The position numbers were made by a program, and so were the translations under genes. Below, in pieces: positions 46,827-56,907 of a stretch of 64,000 nucleotides of DNA (positions are counted from its first letter, which is position 1; each line of letters begins with the position of its first letter). The notes under the pieces are model-generated. The model saw only the letters and a list, made by a program, of their open reading frames with translations, did not search any database and had not been told where the DNA came from. Location: NCBI GenBank assembly GCA_019115945.1, contig DXCO01000019.1:1-64000 (forward strand). The letters run 5' to 3'. This DNA comes from Candidatus Borkfalkia excrementavium. Its GTDB lineage: Bacteria; Bacillota; Clostridia; Christensenellales; Borkfalkiaceae.

Positions 46827-48425
46827 ATGAAATTTATCAAAAAAATGACGGTTTTGGTACTGGCGCTATGCTTGTCTCTGTCGTTTTTCGCAGTCGGCGC
46901 GGGTTGCGAATGGACGACGGGGGATGCCGGCGAAACGGTCGTATCCGGCGGCGGCGGGATCTCGTGGGATCTCGGCGACACCAACGACTGGGTCGCCCGT
47001 ACGCGCCCTACCGCGGATGATTTTTCGGATAAAACGCTCAACATCAAGTTCTTTAACGGCGGCTACGGCAGGGCCTGGCTGGACGAAATGGAAAAACAGT
47101 TCGAAGCGGATTATCCCGGCATCGACGTGCGCCTGACGGCATCGACGAACAGTTCCGACTTCCAGGATCTGCTGCGCACCGAATTGCAGGGCAACAATCC
47201 GTATGACATTTATATCTGCCACGATATTTCCTGGGAAAGCCTGGGCGGCGATGAAAAACTCCTCGTCGATCTGACGGACGAACTGTACAACGCGGTGATG
47301 TACACCGATCCCACGCCCGATGATACGATCGTGGAAGAGCAGGGGCTGACGCTGGACGAAAGCGGCAACGCGCAGATCACGTATAAAAATCTTCTGACGG
47401 ACGCTTCCGTCACGAGCGCGTATTACAGAGACGGCTATTATAAAGTCGCGCAGGTACAGGGCGCCGGCGGCATCCTGTACAATAAGACGATGTTCGACCA
47501 GTACGGCTGGGAACTTCCCGAAACGTACGACGATCTCAAAGCGCTCTGCGAACAGATCGTAGAGGACACGAACGGGGATATCGCGCCTTTCCTGGTCGCC
47601 GGTTCGGAAGGGTATCTTTGGGACAGCCTCGTATACGACTGGTGGATCCAGCTTGCGGGACAGGAAGAATTCAACCGCCTGTTCGAAGGCAACGATAAAA
47701 ACTGCTGGAATCCCGACGAGTATCCTTACCACAGACAGGCATATCAGTATTGGTACGATCTGTTTGTAGTCAACCAGAGCGAATATATGCTCGACGGTTT
47801 CACCGGGATCGACAACGTCATGGCGAACGCCGTATTCCTGCAGGGCATGGCGGCGATGATGCCCGCGACCGCCTGGGCGGTGAACGAACTGGGCGCGGAC
47901 GTCCTGGAAGAATCGGGCCTCGACGTCGGGCTGATCCCCACGCCGTATGTGGAAGGCGCGAAGACGGACGAAGACGGCAATCCTCTGCGCGTCTGCTACG
48001 ACGTCGCCGGAAGAGACTCCATCGTCGTATCCACGAACGGAAACTCCGATCTTGCCATCGAATTCCTCAAATGGATGGGCGAGTTGGACAACAAGTATAT
48101 TTTCCCGAAGAATGTTTCGGGCATGGTCATGGGCTTCAAGTACGACGTGGATACGCTGCTGACGGACGAGTACTGCAGATTTACGTGGGACAGAGACATG
48201 TTCAAACTTCTCGGAGAGACGACCTTCCGCACCACGGGTTATTCATCCAACCCCATGTTCGTTTTGAAACTGGTCTCCGCTTATCCGATCGAAAACTATT
48301 ATCTCAGGTGCTTTACGACGTACGGCACCGCCAGCCAGATCACGCCTTCCTCTATATTTGCAAGCGCCTGGTCGCAGGTGAACAGCAAGTGGGATGACTG
48401 GCGCTTCGAAGCGGGCCTCGAATAA
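46827..48425 (+). CDS. Extracellular solute-binding lipoprotein (sugar ABC family)
   Basis: Signal peptide with lipobox-type Cys (VGAGC); SBP1-like body; followed by permeases. Confidence 0.88.
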   Translation: MKFIKKMTVLVLALCLSLSFFAVGAGCEWTTGDAGETVVSGGGGISWDLGDTNDWVARTRPTADDFSDKTLNIKFFNGGYGRAWLDEMEKQFEADYPGIDVRLTASTNSSDFQDLLRTELQGNNPYDIYICHDISWESLGGDEKLLVDLTDELYNAVMYTDPTPDDTIVEEQGLTLDESGNAQITYKNLLTDASVTSAYYRDGYYKVAQVQGAGGILYNKTMFDQYGWELPETYDDLKALCEQIVEDTNGDIAPFLVAGSEGYLWDSLVYDWWIQLAGQEEFNRLFEGNDKNCWNPDEYPYHRQAYQYWYDLFVVNQSEYMLDGFTGIDNVMANAVFLQGMAAMMPATAWAVNELGADVLEESGLDVGLIPTPYVEGAKTDEDGNPLRVCYDVAGRDSIVVSTNGNSDLAIEFLKWMGELDNKYIFPKNVSGMVMGFKYDVDTLLTDEYCRFTWDRDMFKLLGETTFRTTGYSSNPMFVLKLVSAYPIENYYLRCFTTYGTASQITPSSIFASAWSQVNSKWDDWRFEAGLE

Positions 48426-48472
48426 TCGTGTACGGTTGCCGCCGCCTCGTGCGGCGGCAGGGGAGAGTTTAT

Positions 48473-49417
48473 ATGGAGCAATTGAAAAAGAAAAGACGGC
48501 GCAATAAATACGGGCTGAGAAAGGAACAGATCGTATTCATCTGCGTTCTTCTCGCTTATCCCGTAATACATTTTTTGGTCACGTGGCTGTATATCAATTC
48601 GAGAACGCTCATTCTGTCCTTTACGCGCTATAACCCGAATGTGGCGGACTTTCAGATTCCGGGGAATATTTTTTACAATTTCGAAATGTGGATCGACAGA
48701 TTTCTGCATGATTCGAAGTATACGATGATCCTCGTCAATTCCCTTCTGTATTTCCCCGTTTCCTGCTTTATAACGCTTCCGCTTTCCGTCATCTGCGCAT
48801 ATTTCATCTTTGCCAAGGTGCCGGGAGGGACGGTTTTCCGCGTGATCTTCTTTCTTCCCTCCATTCTGCCCGGCGTCGCGATGACGATGGCTTTCCGTTT
48901 CGGGTTCGATACGTACGGTTATGTCAATGCGCTTTTGCGGCATCTGGGTATGGAAAACGTGCCCGTCTGGTTCGGCACTGACGGACTCACGCCGTTTATG
49001 ATCTTCTTTTACTGTGTGTGGGCGGGTATCGGCTATAACGTCGTTCTCATGTCGGGCGCAATGAGCCGCGTCCCTTCCGAGATCATCGAATACAACCGTC
49101 TCGAAGGTGTAGGGATGGGGCGCGAGATGTTCTGCATCATGGTCCCCATGGTGTGGCCTACGATCGTGACGCTGTTTACGGTCGGCATGAATACCGTGCT
49201 TACCCTATATATGCAGCCGTATTTCCTGATGGGATCGTCTACGGACGGAAACTTCAACACGGGAACGATCGCGCTTTATATCTTCGGAAATTATTCCGAC
49301 CGGCGTCAGATCCCGCAATTGTCATCTTTCGGTCTGCTCTGTTCGCTGTTCTACGTCCCCGTCATCTTCCTTGCAAGATGGATCATGAATAAATTCTTTA
49401 CGGAAGTGGACTACTGA
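48473..49417 (+). CDS. Sugar ABC transporter permease
   Basis: Multi-TM; SEIIEYNRLEGVGMGREMFCIMVPMVWPT EAA-like loop. Confidence 0.92.
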   Translation: MEQLKKKRRRNKYGLRKEQIVFICVLLAYPVIHFLVTWLYINSRTLILSFTRYNPNVADFQIPGNIFYNFEMWIDRFLHDSKYTMILVNSLLYFPVSCFITLPLSVICAYFIFAKVPGGTVFRVIFFLPSILPGVAMTMAFRFGFDTYGYVNALLRHLGMENVPVWFGTDGLTPFMIFFYCVWAGIGYNVVLMSGAMSRVPSEIIEYNRLEGVGMGREMFCIMVPMVWPTIVTLFTVGMNTVLTLYMQPYFLMGSSTDGNFNTGTIALYIFGNYSDRRQIPQLSSFGLLCSLFYVPVIFLARWIMNKFFTEVDY

Positions 49418-50433
49418 TGGAAACGAATGTTATGGAAAGCAATGTTGCCGACGTCGGTACGATGACGCCCGAAGTTTCCGAGTCTGAAATCATAGAATCC
49501 AAACTTGTCGGCAAAAAACTGAAAAAACAGAAGGAAAATTCGCCCGTAAAGCGTTCCACGGGCCAGAAAGTGGCGCTTTGGATCGTCTGTGCGATTTTTA
49601 TACTCTATTCCGTTTCGCTGCTCTTTCCCTTTGCCTGGCTTTTGTTCAACTCTTTCAAGACCCGGCAGGACTTTCTGACGAGCGCGGTCGCAAACGGCGG
49701 CATGAGCATACCTGCAATTTTTGATCCGCATAACTATTACGAGGCTCTGATCGGATTTAAACTGACGGTCGGTTCCGGTTCTGCGGTCAAAGAGGTAAAC
49801 CTCCTGCAGATGTTTCTCAACAGCATCATTCTGACCGCCACGACGACCTTTCTGGAAGTGTTCTTCTCCGCCTGTACGGCATATGTGCTCGCAAAATACA
49901 ACTTTCCCGGCAAAAAGATCATTTTCGGCATGGTCCTCGCGTCCATGGTCATACCGGTCGTGGGTACGTTGCCCGTCATGTACGATTTTATCGGCAGCAT
50001 CGGGCTGATGGACACACTTCCGGGCGTATGGATCGTGTATGTAGGCGGATTTGCGTTCGGCTTCCTTCTTTTGAACGGGCATTTCAAAAGCCTGTCCTGG
50101 ACGTATGCCGAGGCTGCGCAGATCGACGGCGCCACGAGTTTCGGGGTCTTTTTCAAGATCATGATCCCGCTCTCGATGCCTGCGCTCATCTCGCTCGCCA
50201 TCATTACGGCGATCGATTACTGGAACAATTTCGGCACGCCGAAGATTTATTTACCTTCCATGCCCACCGTTGCGGTCGGGCTGGATTCCCTGATGATCGA
50301 GATCGAAAAGACGAGCGATTACCCGCTCATGTTCGCGTGCGTGCTCGTCGCGATCGCTCCGATCGTCGCAATATTCTGCTGCTTCCAGAAGGTGATCATC
50401 TCCAACATGGTCGCGGGCGGAATCAAAGGCTGA
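49417..50433 (+). CDS. Carbohydrate ABC transporter permease
   Basis: EAAQIDGATSFGVFFKIMIPLSMPALISLAIITAIDYWNNF. Confidence 0.92.
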   Translation: METNVMESNVADVGTMTPEVSESEIIESKLVGKKLKKQKENSPVKRSTGQKVALWIVCAIFILYSVSLLFPFAWLLFNSFKTRQDFLTSAVANGGMSIPAIFDPHNYYEALIGFKLTVGSGSAVKEVNLLQMFLNSIILTATTTFLEVFFSACTAYVLAKYNFPGKKIIFGMVLASMVIPVVGTLPVMYDFIGSIGLMDTLPGVWIVYVGGFAFGFLLLNGHFKSLSWTYAEAAQIDGATSFGVFFKIMIPLSMPALISLAIITAIDYWNNFGTPKIYLPSMPTVAVGLDSLMIEIEKTSDYPLMFACVLVAIAPIVAIFCCFQKVIISNMVAGGIKG

Positions 50434-50471
50434 TTTACCGGAAATGAAAAAAATAAAATCAAGGAGATAAT

Positions 50472-53400
50472 ATGATGAGAAAGAAACTCAGAATTGCCCT
50501 GATCGCGGTCATGGCCATGCTGATGGTGCTCACGGTTTTTGCCGGGTGTAACGGAAATTCCGGTTCATCCTCCGGCTATAAACTGAGTCAGACGTCGGCT
50601 TCGCTCGAGATCGGCAGAACTTTGCAGTTGACTATCTCTCCCGAACCGGCGAACGTGACGTGGAGCAGTTCGGACGAAGATGTCGCGACCGTTTCGGACG
50701 GGCTTGTTACGGCAGTGGAGAAGGGTACTGCGACCATTACGGCGCAGGTCGCAAAGACGCAGGATACCGCCGCTGCAACACTGACCTGTGAAATCACGGT
50801 CAACAGCGTATCCGTTCTGCCCGAAAGCATTTCGATCACCAACGAGGATACGACGCCCGCGCCCGGATTTTTTGAAATCACGGCGCAGGTCATGCCCGAA
50901 GGAGCCGATCAGCGCTTTACGGCATCGCTCGTCGGCGAGCATACCCTCGTACAGATCGTGGACAACGAGGTAGCCATTGACGCGGAAATCGAAGACGGTT
51001 ATACGTTTACCGTCAGCGTGGCGTCCGTTGCGGACCCGCAGATCACAGACACGAAAGAATTTGTCGTCGACAACCGTCCCGAAGACGGTCTGCACATCAC
51101 GACCCCGCAGAGAGTGGTCGACGCGCAGGTCAATGACGGCAAACTGCAACTCAAATACACGATGGTGCCCGAAGCGGAAGTGACCTTCTCGCTTGAAACG
51201 GAAGTGGACGGCGTATCGATCACTCCCGGCGGCGAAATTTCCGTAGATAAATATGCGAACAACGGCATCGCGTTCACCGTAGTCGCCGAGGCGACCGTGG
51301 AGGAAGAAGAGTTCCGCACGACGGTCAATATGACCGTTCTCAACGAGATCGAGCGCGAGATCTCCACGGAAGAAGAACTCCGCGCGATCTGGACGGGCGA
51401 CAACGCGGAGAGCCGCGCCCGCATGCAGAACCATTACATCCTTACCGATAATATCGTGCTCACGTCCGACTGGACGTCCATCGCCAACGACGGCACGGAA
51501 GGCGGCACGGGCGCGCAGTTCAACGGCAATTTCAACGGCAACGGCTACACCATTTCCAACTTCAACATGAACGCCGGCTGGAACAACGGTTTCTTCTATT
51601 CGATCGGTGAAGAGGGCGTGGTGGAAAATCTCGTTCTGGAAAGCGGCAACGGCGTAAACGACGGTATCCACGGCATGTTCTGCGGACCGTTCGCGGGATA
51701 TTGTTTCGGCACCATTCAGAACAGTATGGCAAACGTACGCGTCACCTCCGATACCAATAGTGCGGGCGCCCATATTTCCGTCGGCTCTTTCGTCGGCACG
51801 ATCGGCGCGACCGGCCTTGTGATCAACTGCGTCTCCATCGGCCAGACGGTCATCAACCGCAACCCGACGGGCGAAAATTCCGACTATACGACGGGCTTTG
51901 CCGCAAGCATGCCCGGCACGCTCGGCCAGTGCCTGCGTTCGAGTTATGCGCTCGAAGGCACGATCGAAAACATCGTAGGGCACAGGAGCGGTATTGATAC
52001 CGCCGCCGAAGGGGAGTTGGACGTCATCCGCACGGAAGAAGAAATGAAGACGGCCGCTTCGTATCCCGAATACGATGCCGAAACGGAAGAGGGATTCGAC
52101 AGGGAGATCTGGAGAATCGTAGACGGTTCTTTCCCGTCCCTCTATAACGATAAGTTTGTAGAGCCCGCAATGATCGAAGTCAAAGTCAACGGCGAAGAGA
52201 TCATCGACGGCAAATTCACGGTCGGGCACGGCGATTACGAATTCACCGCCGAAGTTACGGATGCAGACGGTTCTGCCGTCAACGTGCCGCAATCCTTCTC
52301 GATCATCAGTTTTGCTACGGGTACGGGCGTTGCGGACGGCGCGTTCACTTATGACGGCGTTACCGTTTCGGTAAACGGTTCTCTCGCAAAGGACGGAGAC
52401 ACGGTGACGATCGTGCTTGCCTCCGACCTCAATACCAATATACAGACAACGGTCACCTTTACTTTTGAAGGAGCGCTCGCGGTCGTCGTTGACGAGATCC
52501 CCGATCTCGAATACACTGCAGACGGTGCGAATACCTTCGACGTATCCGATCTCGTTACCGTATTGAGCGGATCGGGCAGCGAAACGGTCACTTATGAGAT
52601 CACGCAGGAAACGGCGGGCGTTACGATCAACGAAGAGACGGGCGTGCTCACCATTACGGCGGCTTCCAACAATATGGCGGTATTCAAAGTACAGGTCACC
52701 GTCACCGACGGAAGCGAATCGGCAAAATCTGCAGAGATCTCCGTAAACGTCATCAATACCGTTCCCAAGGAAATTTCCACTGCGGAAGAGTTCCTCGCGA
52801 TTTGGCCGATCGGCCGTTGGGATGCTCCCGACGATACCGTCAAGCCGCTCATGCATAACAATTATATCCTTACGGACAATATCGATCTCGGCAGCAGTGC
52901 GAAAGTGATCGGTTACGCTTGGAATGATGCGAGCGATACCGGCTACGGCCTGTTCGGGACCTTCGACGGAAACGGCTACACGATTTCGTGGTCAAATAAC
53001 CTTGCCGTCAGTTGGAACTGCGGTTTGTTTGCAAAAGTAGAGGCAACGGGCGTGATCAAAAACCTGAAAATGCAGACTTACGGCGACGGCGCTATCCACG
53101 GATTGGTGGCTGGTCCGATCGGTTTGGTATATGGTACAGTAGAAAATTGCTTCTTTGATGTGAAAGTAACAACGGAAAAGCAATCTACTGGAGCAGTTCA
53201 ACCGATCGGTACGGCGGTCGCGGCTGTGTGCGGCGGCGGTAAATTGATCAATGTCATTTCAATCGGTCAGGCAATGCTTGAAATTGACGGAACGCCGGTT
53301 GTCAGCGGTGTCTACGGCAAGACGCACGACACCGACAGTGCAAATGCGGTCGTAACCGACAGTTACGCCCTGTCCGGAACGGTGACAAAAACGGAGATCG

Positions 53401-54854
53401 ATACGGTCGCGGATAAAATTACGGCAGAAAACACGAAGATCGTTCTCACCGATACGGAAATGCGTACGGCCTCCAACTTTGCGGATTGGGATACGGAAAT
53501 CTGGTATATTGCAGACGGCGCATATCCTACGCTGAAAAACGATAAACTGGTAATTCCCACGGGGATTGAGATCACCAATTCCGAAACGACGGTCGGGGTC
53601 GGCGCAACCGAAATCACGGCAGACGTGACTCCTTCGGGCGACTGGTTTATTTCTTCCTTCACGACGACGGATGAAACGAATATCACCTATGAGGGCAGGA
53701 CTGTAACGGTCAAACCGCAGGCGGTAACGGGAGCGACGTTCACGGTCACGGTAGCGGCGGCGCTTGCGCCGTCCGTGACGGACCAAATGACGTTTACCGT
53801 CTCGAACGAAGGAATCTCTGTCAGTTTTGCGGACGACGCGCCCGAAACGATGGATTTTGAAACCTCTGCTACGCTCGCGCTTGCAGATTACGTAGAAGTC
53901 AGTCAGGACAGCGGTTATACGCTTTCGTATGCATTAAAAGAAACGGTGACGGGTGTTTCCGTCGATGCGGAAACGGGCGTCGTGACCCTGACGGAAGAGG
54001 TGAACAACACCGCCGTATTTACGGTCGTCGCTACGGTCACGCCCGATGCAGGCGGAGATCCTTCGAGCGCGGAACTGACCATAACGGTCACGAATCACGT
54101 ATTCAAAGAGATCAACGGCATTGAGGATCTGCAGGCGATCTGGACGGGGAACAATGCAGTTTCCCGCCAGAACCTGACCAACAATTATATTCTGATGACG
54201 GATATCGACCTTTCGGGCGTTACGTTTGGTACGATCGGCATCGCCGATACAGACGGTATCGGACTTTCCGGAACGTTTGACGGCAACGGGCACAAGATAT
54301 CCGGAGTGAAAATGAACGTGGGCTGGAACGGCGGTTTCTTCGCGAGGATCGAATCGACGGGCGTCGTCAAGAACCTGCACCTTGAAAGCGGCACGGGAGC
54401 CGACGACGGCGTTCAGACGATTTACGGCGGCGCTTTGGTCGGTTTCCTGTACGGAAGGGTAGAGAACTGTTTTGTAAATGTACGCGTTTATACCAGTCAT
54501 GCTTCTCAGCCGATCGGTACGCTTGCAGGAACCTTGCAGGAAGGCGGGGTTATCGTAAACAGCATCGCAATCGGGCAGGCAGTCTTTACGGGAGATCGTT
54601 CAGAGGCAGAACATGGATCTGGGTTTATCTCTTCCGGTTCTGCAAGCCAAATCACGAGCAGTTTTGTTCTCGATACGACGGTCGACGGTTCCATAGGCTA
54701 TAACAAGGTTGCCGACGAAAATATCGTAAAGACGGAAACGGAACTCAAAACGGCCACTACGTTTGAAGGTTGGGATAGCAGCATTTGGACGATTTCTGAA
54801 GGCTCTTATCCCGCACTGATCCCGAACTGCACTTCGGGGCAGGCGGATGCGTAA
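50472..54854 (+). CDS. 1460-aa surface lipoprotein: BIG2 Ig-like domains and three GLUG-like repeat modules
   Basis: Lipobox VFAGC; SASLEIGRTLQLTISPEPANVTWSSSDEDVATVSDGLVTAVEKGTATITAQV; modules beginning EISTEEELRAIW, EISTAEEFLAIW, EINGIEDLQAIW followed by NHYILTDNI...NGNFNGNGYTISN. Confidence 0.82.
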   Translation: MMRKKLRIALIAVMAMLMVLTVFAGCNGNSGSSSGYKLSQTSASLEIGRTLQLTISPEPANVTWSSSDEDVATVSDGLVTAVEKGTATITAQVAKTQDTAAATLTCEITVNSVSVLPESISITNEDTTPAPGFFEITAQVMPEGADQRFTASLVGEHTLVQIVDNEVAIDAEIEDGYTFTVSVASVADPQITDTKEFVVDNRPEDGLHITTPQRVVDAQVNDGKLQLKYTMVPEAEVTFSLETEVDGVSITPGGEISVDKYANNGIAFTVVAEATVEEEEFRTTVNMTVLNEIEREISTEEELRAIWTGDNAESRARMQNHYILTDNIVLTSDWTSIANDGTEGGTGAQFNGNFNGNGYTISNFNMNAGWNNGFFYSIGEEGVVENLVLESGNGVNDGIHGMFCGPFAGYCFGTIQNSMANVRVTSDTNSAGAHISVGSFVGTIGATGLVINCVSIGQTVINRNPTGENSDYTTGFAASMPGTLGQCLRSSYALEGTIENIVGHRSGIDTAAEGELDVIRTEEEMKTAASYPEYDAETEEGFDREIWRIVDGSFPSLYNDKFVEPAMIEVKVNGEEIIDGKFTVGHGDYEFTAEVTDADGSAVNVPQSFSIISFATGTGVADGAFTYDGVTVSVNGSLAKDGDTVTIVLASDLNTNIQTTVTFTFEGALAVVVDEIPDLEYTADGANTFDVSDLVTVLSGSGSETVTYEITQETAGVTINEETGVLTITAASNNMAVFKVQVTVTDGSESAKSAEISVNVINTVPKEISTAEEFLAIWPIGRWDAPDDTVKPLMHNNYILTDNIDLGSSAKVIGYAWNDASDTGYGLFGTFDGNGYTISWSNNLAVSWNCGLFAKVEATGVIKNLKMQTYGDGAIHGLVAGPIGLVYGTVENCFFDVKVTTEKQSTGAVQPIGTAVAAVCGGGKLINVISIGQAMLEIDGTPVVSGVYGKTHDTDSANAVVTDSYALSGTVTKTEIDTVADKITAENTKIVLTDTEMRTASNFADWDTEIWYIADGAYPTLKNDKLVIPTGIEITNSETTVGVGATEITADVTPSGDWFISSFTTTDETNITYEGRTVTVKPQAVTGATFTVTVAAALAPSVTDQMTFTVSNEGISVSFADDAPETMDFETSATLALADYVEVSQDSGYTLSYALKETVTGVSVDAETGVVTLTEEVNNTAVFTVVATVTPDAGGDPSSAELTITVTNHVFKEINGIEDLQAIWTGNNAVSRQNLTNNYILMTDIDLSGVTFGTIGIADTDGIGLSGTFDGNGHKISGVKMNVGWNGGFFARIESTGVVKNLHLESGTGADDGVQTIYGGALVGFLYGRVENCFVNVRVYTSHASQPIGTLAGTLQEGGVIVNSIAIGQAVFTGDRSEAEHGSGFISSGSASQITSSFVLDTTVDGSIGYNKVADENIVKTETELKTATTFEGWDSSIWTISEGSYPALIPNCTSGQADA

Positions 54855-54870
54855 TACGCAATGAAGGAAT

Positions 54871-54904
54871 AATTCGGCTCGCCGTTTTTCGGGGAGCCGA
54901 ATTT
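54871..54904. terminator. Hairpin terminator
   Basis: AATTCGGCTCgCCG...CGGgGAGCCGAATTTTCTT. Confidence 0.75.
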
Positions 54905-54990
54905 TCTTGAAGAACTTTCGGCAAATTCCTTGTAACGGGGCTTGCCGATGTGATAAAATAATAGGGCGCAGAGGCGCCGACGGAGAAATT

Positions 54991-56907
54991 ATGAAACTCG
55001 ATTTAAGATGTCTGCAAATCGATCTTGCCCGCCAGAAAGAGAGCGTTGCATTCGTGAAAAGTTACGCCGATTTTGCGGCGGAAAACGGCTATAATGCCCT
55101 GATCCTGTATCTTGAAAACGCGGTCCGCACCGAAGATACCGCCTTTTTCGACCCCGAAGAGACGTATTCTGCCGATGAGATCCGTGAGATCGTCGCCTAT
55201 GCCGAATCGAAAGGGCTCGACGTCATTCCCGCCCTCGAAAATTTGGGCCATCTCGAAAAATTTTTCCTCTATCCGCAACTTGAACATTTATCCGAGATCA
55301 CCGACGTAGAGAAGGAGGGGCGCGGGTTCGACCGCTTCAAGCGCGGCGCGTGCGGCTGTATCACGAATCCGGAACTGAACAAATTTTTCGATAAATATAT
55401 TGCGGACGTCTGTTCCCTTTTCCACAGTAAATATGTGCATATGGGGCTCGACGAGCCTTTCGATCTTGCCGTTTGCGAGCGCTGCAAGGGTGCGCTCGCT
55501 GCGGGCAAATCGAAGAGCGATCTCTTTCTTGCGCACATTCTGCATACGTACGAACTTTGCAAAAGCCTCGGCAAGACGATGATGATGTGGGACGATTTTT
55601 TCGAATATGCCGATATCGTCCGCGATCTGCCCCGCGACATTGTGCTTTGCAACTGGAATTACGTGTTCGTCGGCGACGAGCCGCAGGGGCACTGGACCAA
55701 CCGCATCAAAAAAGATTGGTTCCGCCTGTATGACGAGTTGGGCTTTTCCTATCTCTTCTGCGTGTACGCGCACCGCTGTTCTTCCCCGTATAACGTGGAT
55801 ACGTTTACCGATTACGCAGAAAAATACAGCCCCGTCGGCGCGATCATGACGACCTGGAAACGCTCCGATTCGTTCTATCAGGGCGCATATCCCAATATTG
55901 CCTATGCGGGGAAAAAGTGGAGCGGCCTCATCCAAAGCGAAGGGGACAGGGTCGCCGCATATGCTTCCGCGCTCGGCGGTTCGGAAGAATGCGCGAAACT
56001 GCTCCTTTCCATGAACATCGTAGAGTGCGGTTCCGTAGGGGATATGGCGAATGCGGCCGAAAGCGATTACATGCTCAAACTCATGTACCGCGCAGCACTT
56101 GTGCCCGCGCTCGAAGCGCTGCGCGGCTTTCAGGGCAGCCTTTCCGGGCAGGCGCGCGACGTCGTTACCGACGCCTACGATTATATTTACGAAATTTATC
56201 TCAATCTGCGCCTGCAGAGGCTTGCCGTCTCCATTTTCGACGATTACGAGCGCAAAGAGGATATGCGCCCGTGCCGTCTGAAAGAACTGGACGAGATCGC
56301 GGCCGGCTTTGAAGAGATCCGCGAAAACGGCGCCGCTCTTTGGGAAAGATACCGCAGCGGTATCAAAAGTTGCAGGGGCGCGTTCGAAAAGAAATTCGCC
56401 TCTTATGCGCAAAAGATCGATCGGTGCAGAAAGGAACTGATCAAGGGCAGGCGATGCGGCGTGCTGTACGTCGATCTCATGCTGCACGACCCGTATCCCA
56501 CCGTGCACAATCAGATCGCCGTCAAATACCGCGGCGAAGAAGAAAACATCCTGTTTACGGGGGTGCTGAAGCCGAGCATCGCGCAATTTGAAATCGGCGG
56601 ATGCTACGGGTATCGCTTTGCGATCGAAGAAAAGGAATTGGAAAGCGTAACCTTTGCCGTCTGGGGCGAAGGCGCACACTATCCGCTGCATTTCCGTTAT
56701 ACGGCGCAGGGCAGAAAATACGTGGCGGATACCGTCGAGGTCCTCTCCGGCGACGTGCGGAATGCGGAAAACGTCCTGTTTGAAGATACCCGTTTTGCGG
56801 AAATGGGTACGGACGACGGGATCGCGCATTTCAACGATATCGCGCTTTCCGCAAAGCGCCACGTCATCCGCGTGACCTTCCGGCCCCTTTCGGAGGTGAA
56901 AAAATGA
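54991..56907 (+). CDS. GH20-like beta-N-acetylhexosaminidase
   Basis: NALILYLENAVRTEDTAFF...IPALENLGHLEKFF...KYVHMGLDEPFDLAVCERCKG (catalytic D-E pair); next to nagA. Confidence 0.7.
   Translation: MKLDLRCLQIDLARQKESVAFVKSYADFAAENGYNALILYLENAVRTEDTAFFDPEETYSADEIREIVAYAESKGLDVIPALENLGHLEKFFLYPQLEHLSEITDVEKEGRGFDRFKRGACGCITNPELNKFFDKYIADVCSLFHSKYVHMGLDEPFDLAVCERCKGALAAGKSKSDLFLAHILHTYELCKSLGKTMMMWDDFFEYADIVRDLPRDIVLCNWNYVFVGDEPQGHWTNRIKKDWFRLYDELGFSYLFCVYAHRCSSPYNVDTFTDYAEKYSPVGAIMTTWKRSDSFYQGAYPNIAYAGKKWSGLIQSEGDRVAAYASALGGSEECAKLLLSMNIVECGSVGDMANAAESDYMLKLMYRAALVPALEALRGFQGSLSGQARDVVTDAYDYIYEIYLNLRLQRLAVSIFDDYERKEDMRPCRLKELDEIAAGFEEIRENGAALWERYRSGIKSCRGAFEKKFASYAQKIDRCRKELIKGRRCGVLYVDLMLHDPYPTVHNQIAVKYRGEEENILFTGVLKPSIAQFEIGGCYGYRFAIEEKELESVTFAVWGEGAHYPLHFRYTAQGRKYVADTVEVLSGDVRNAENVLFEDTRFAEMGTDDGIAHFNDIALSAKRHVIRVTFRPLSEVKK

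Noticed and set aside
50565-52856. 763-aa antisense ORF opposite the large surface protein
   Set aside because: Composition is Arg/Asp/Gly/Val-rich shadow coding caused by codon bias of the sense gene; no RBS or family-like motifs.
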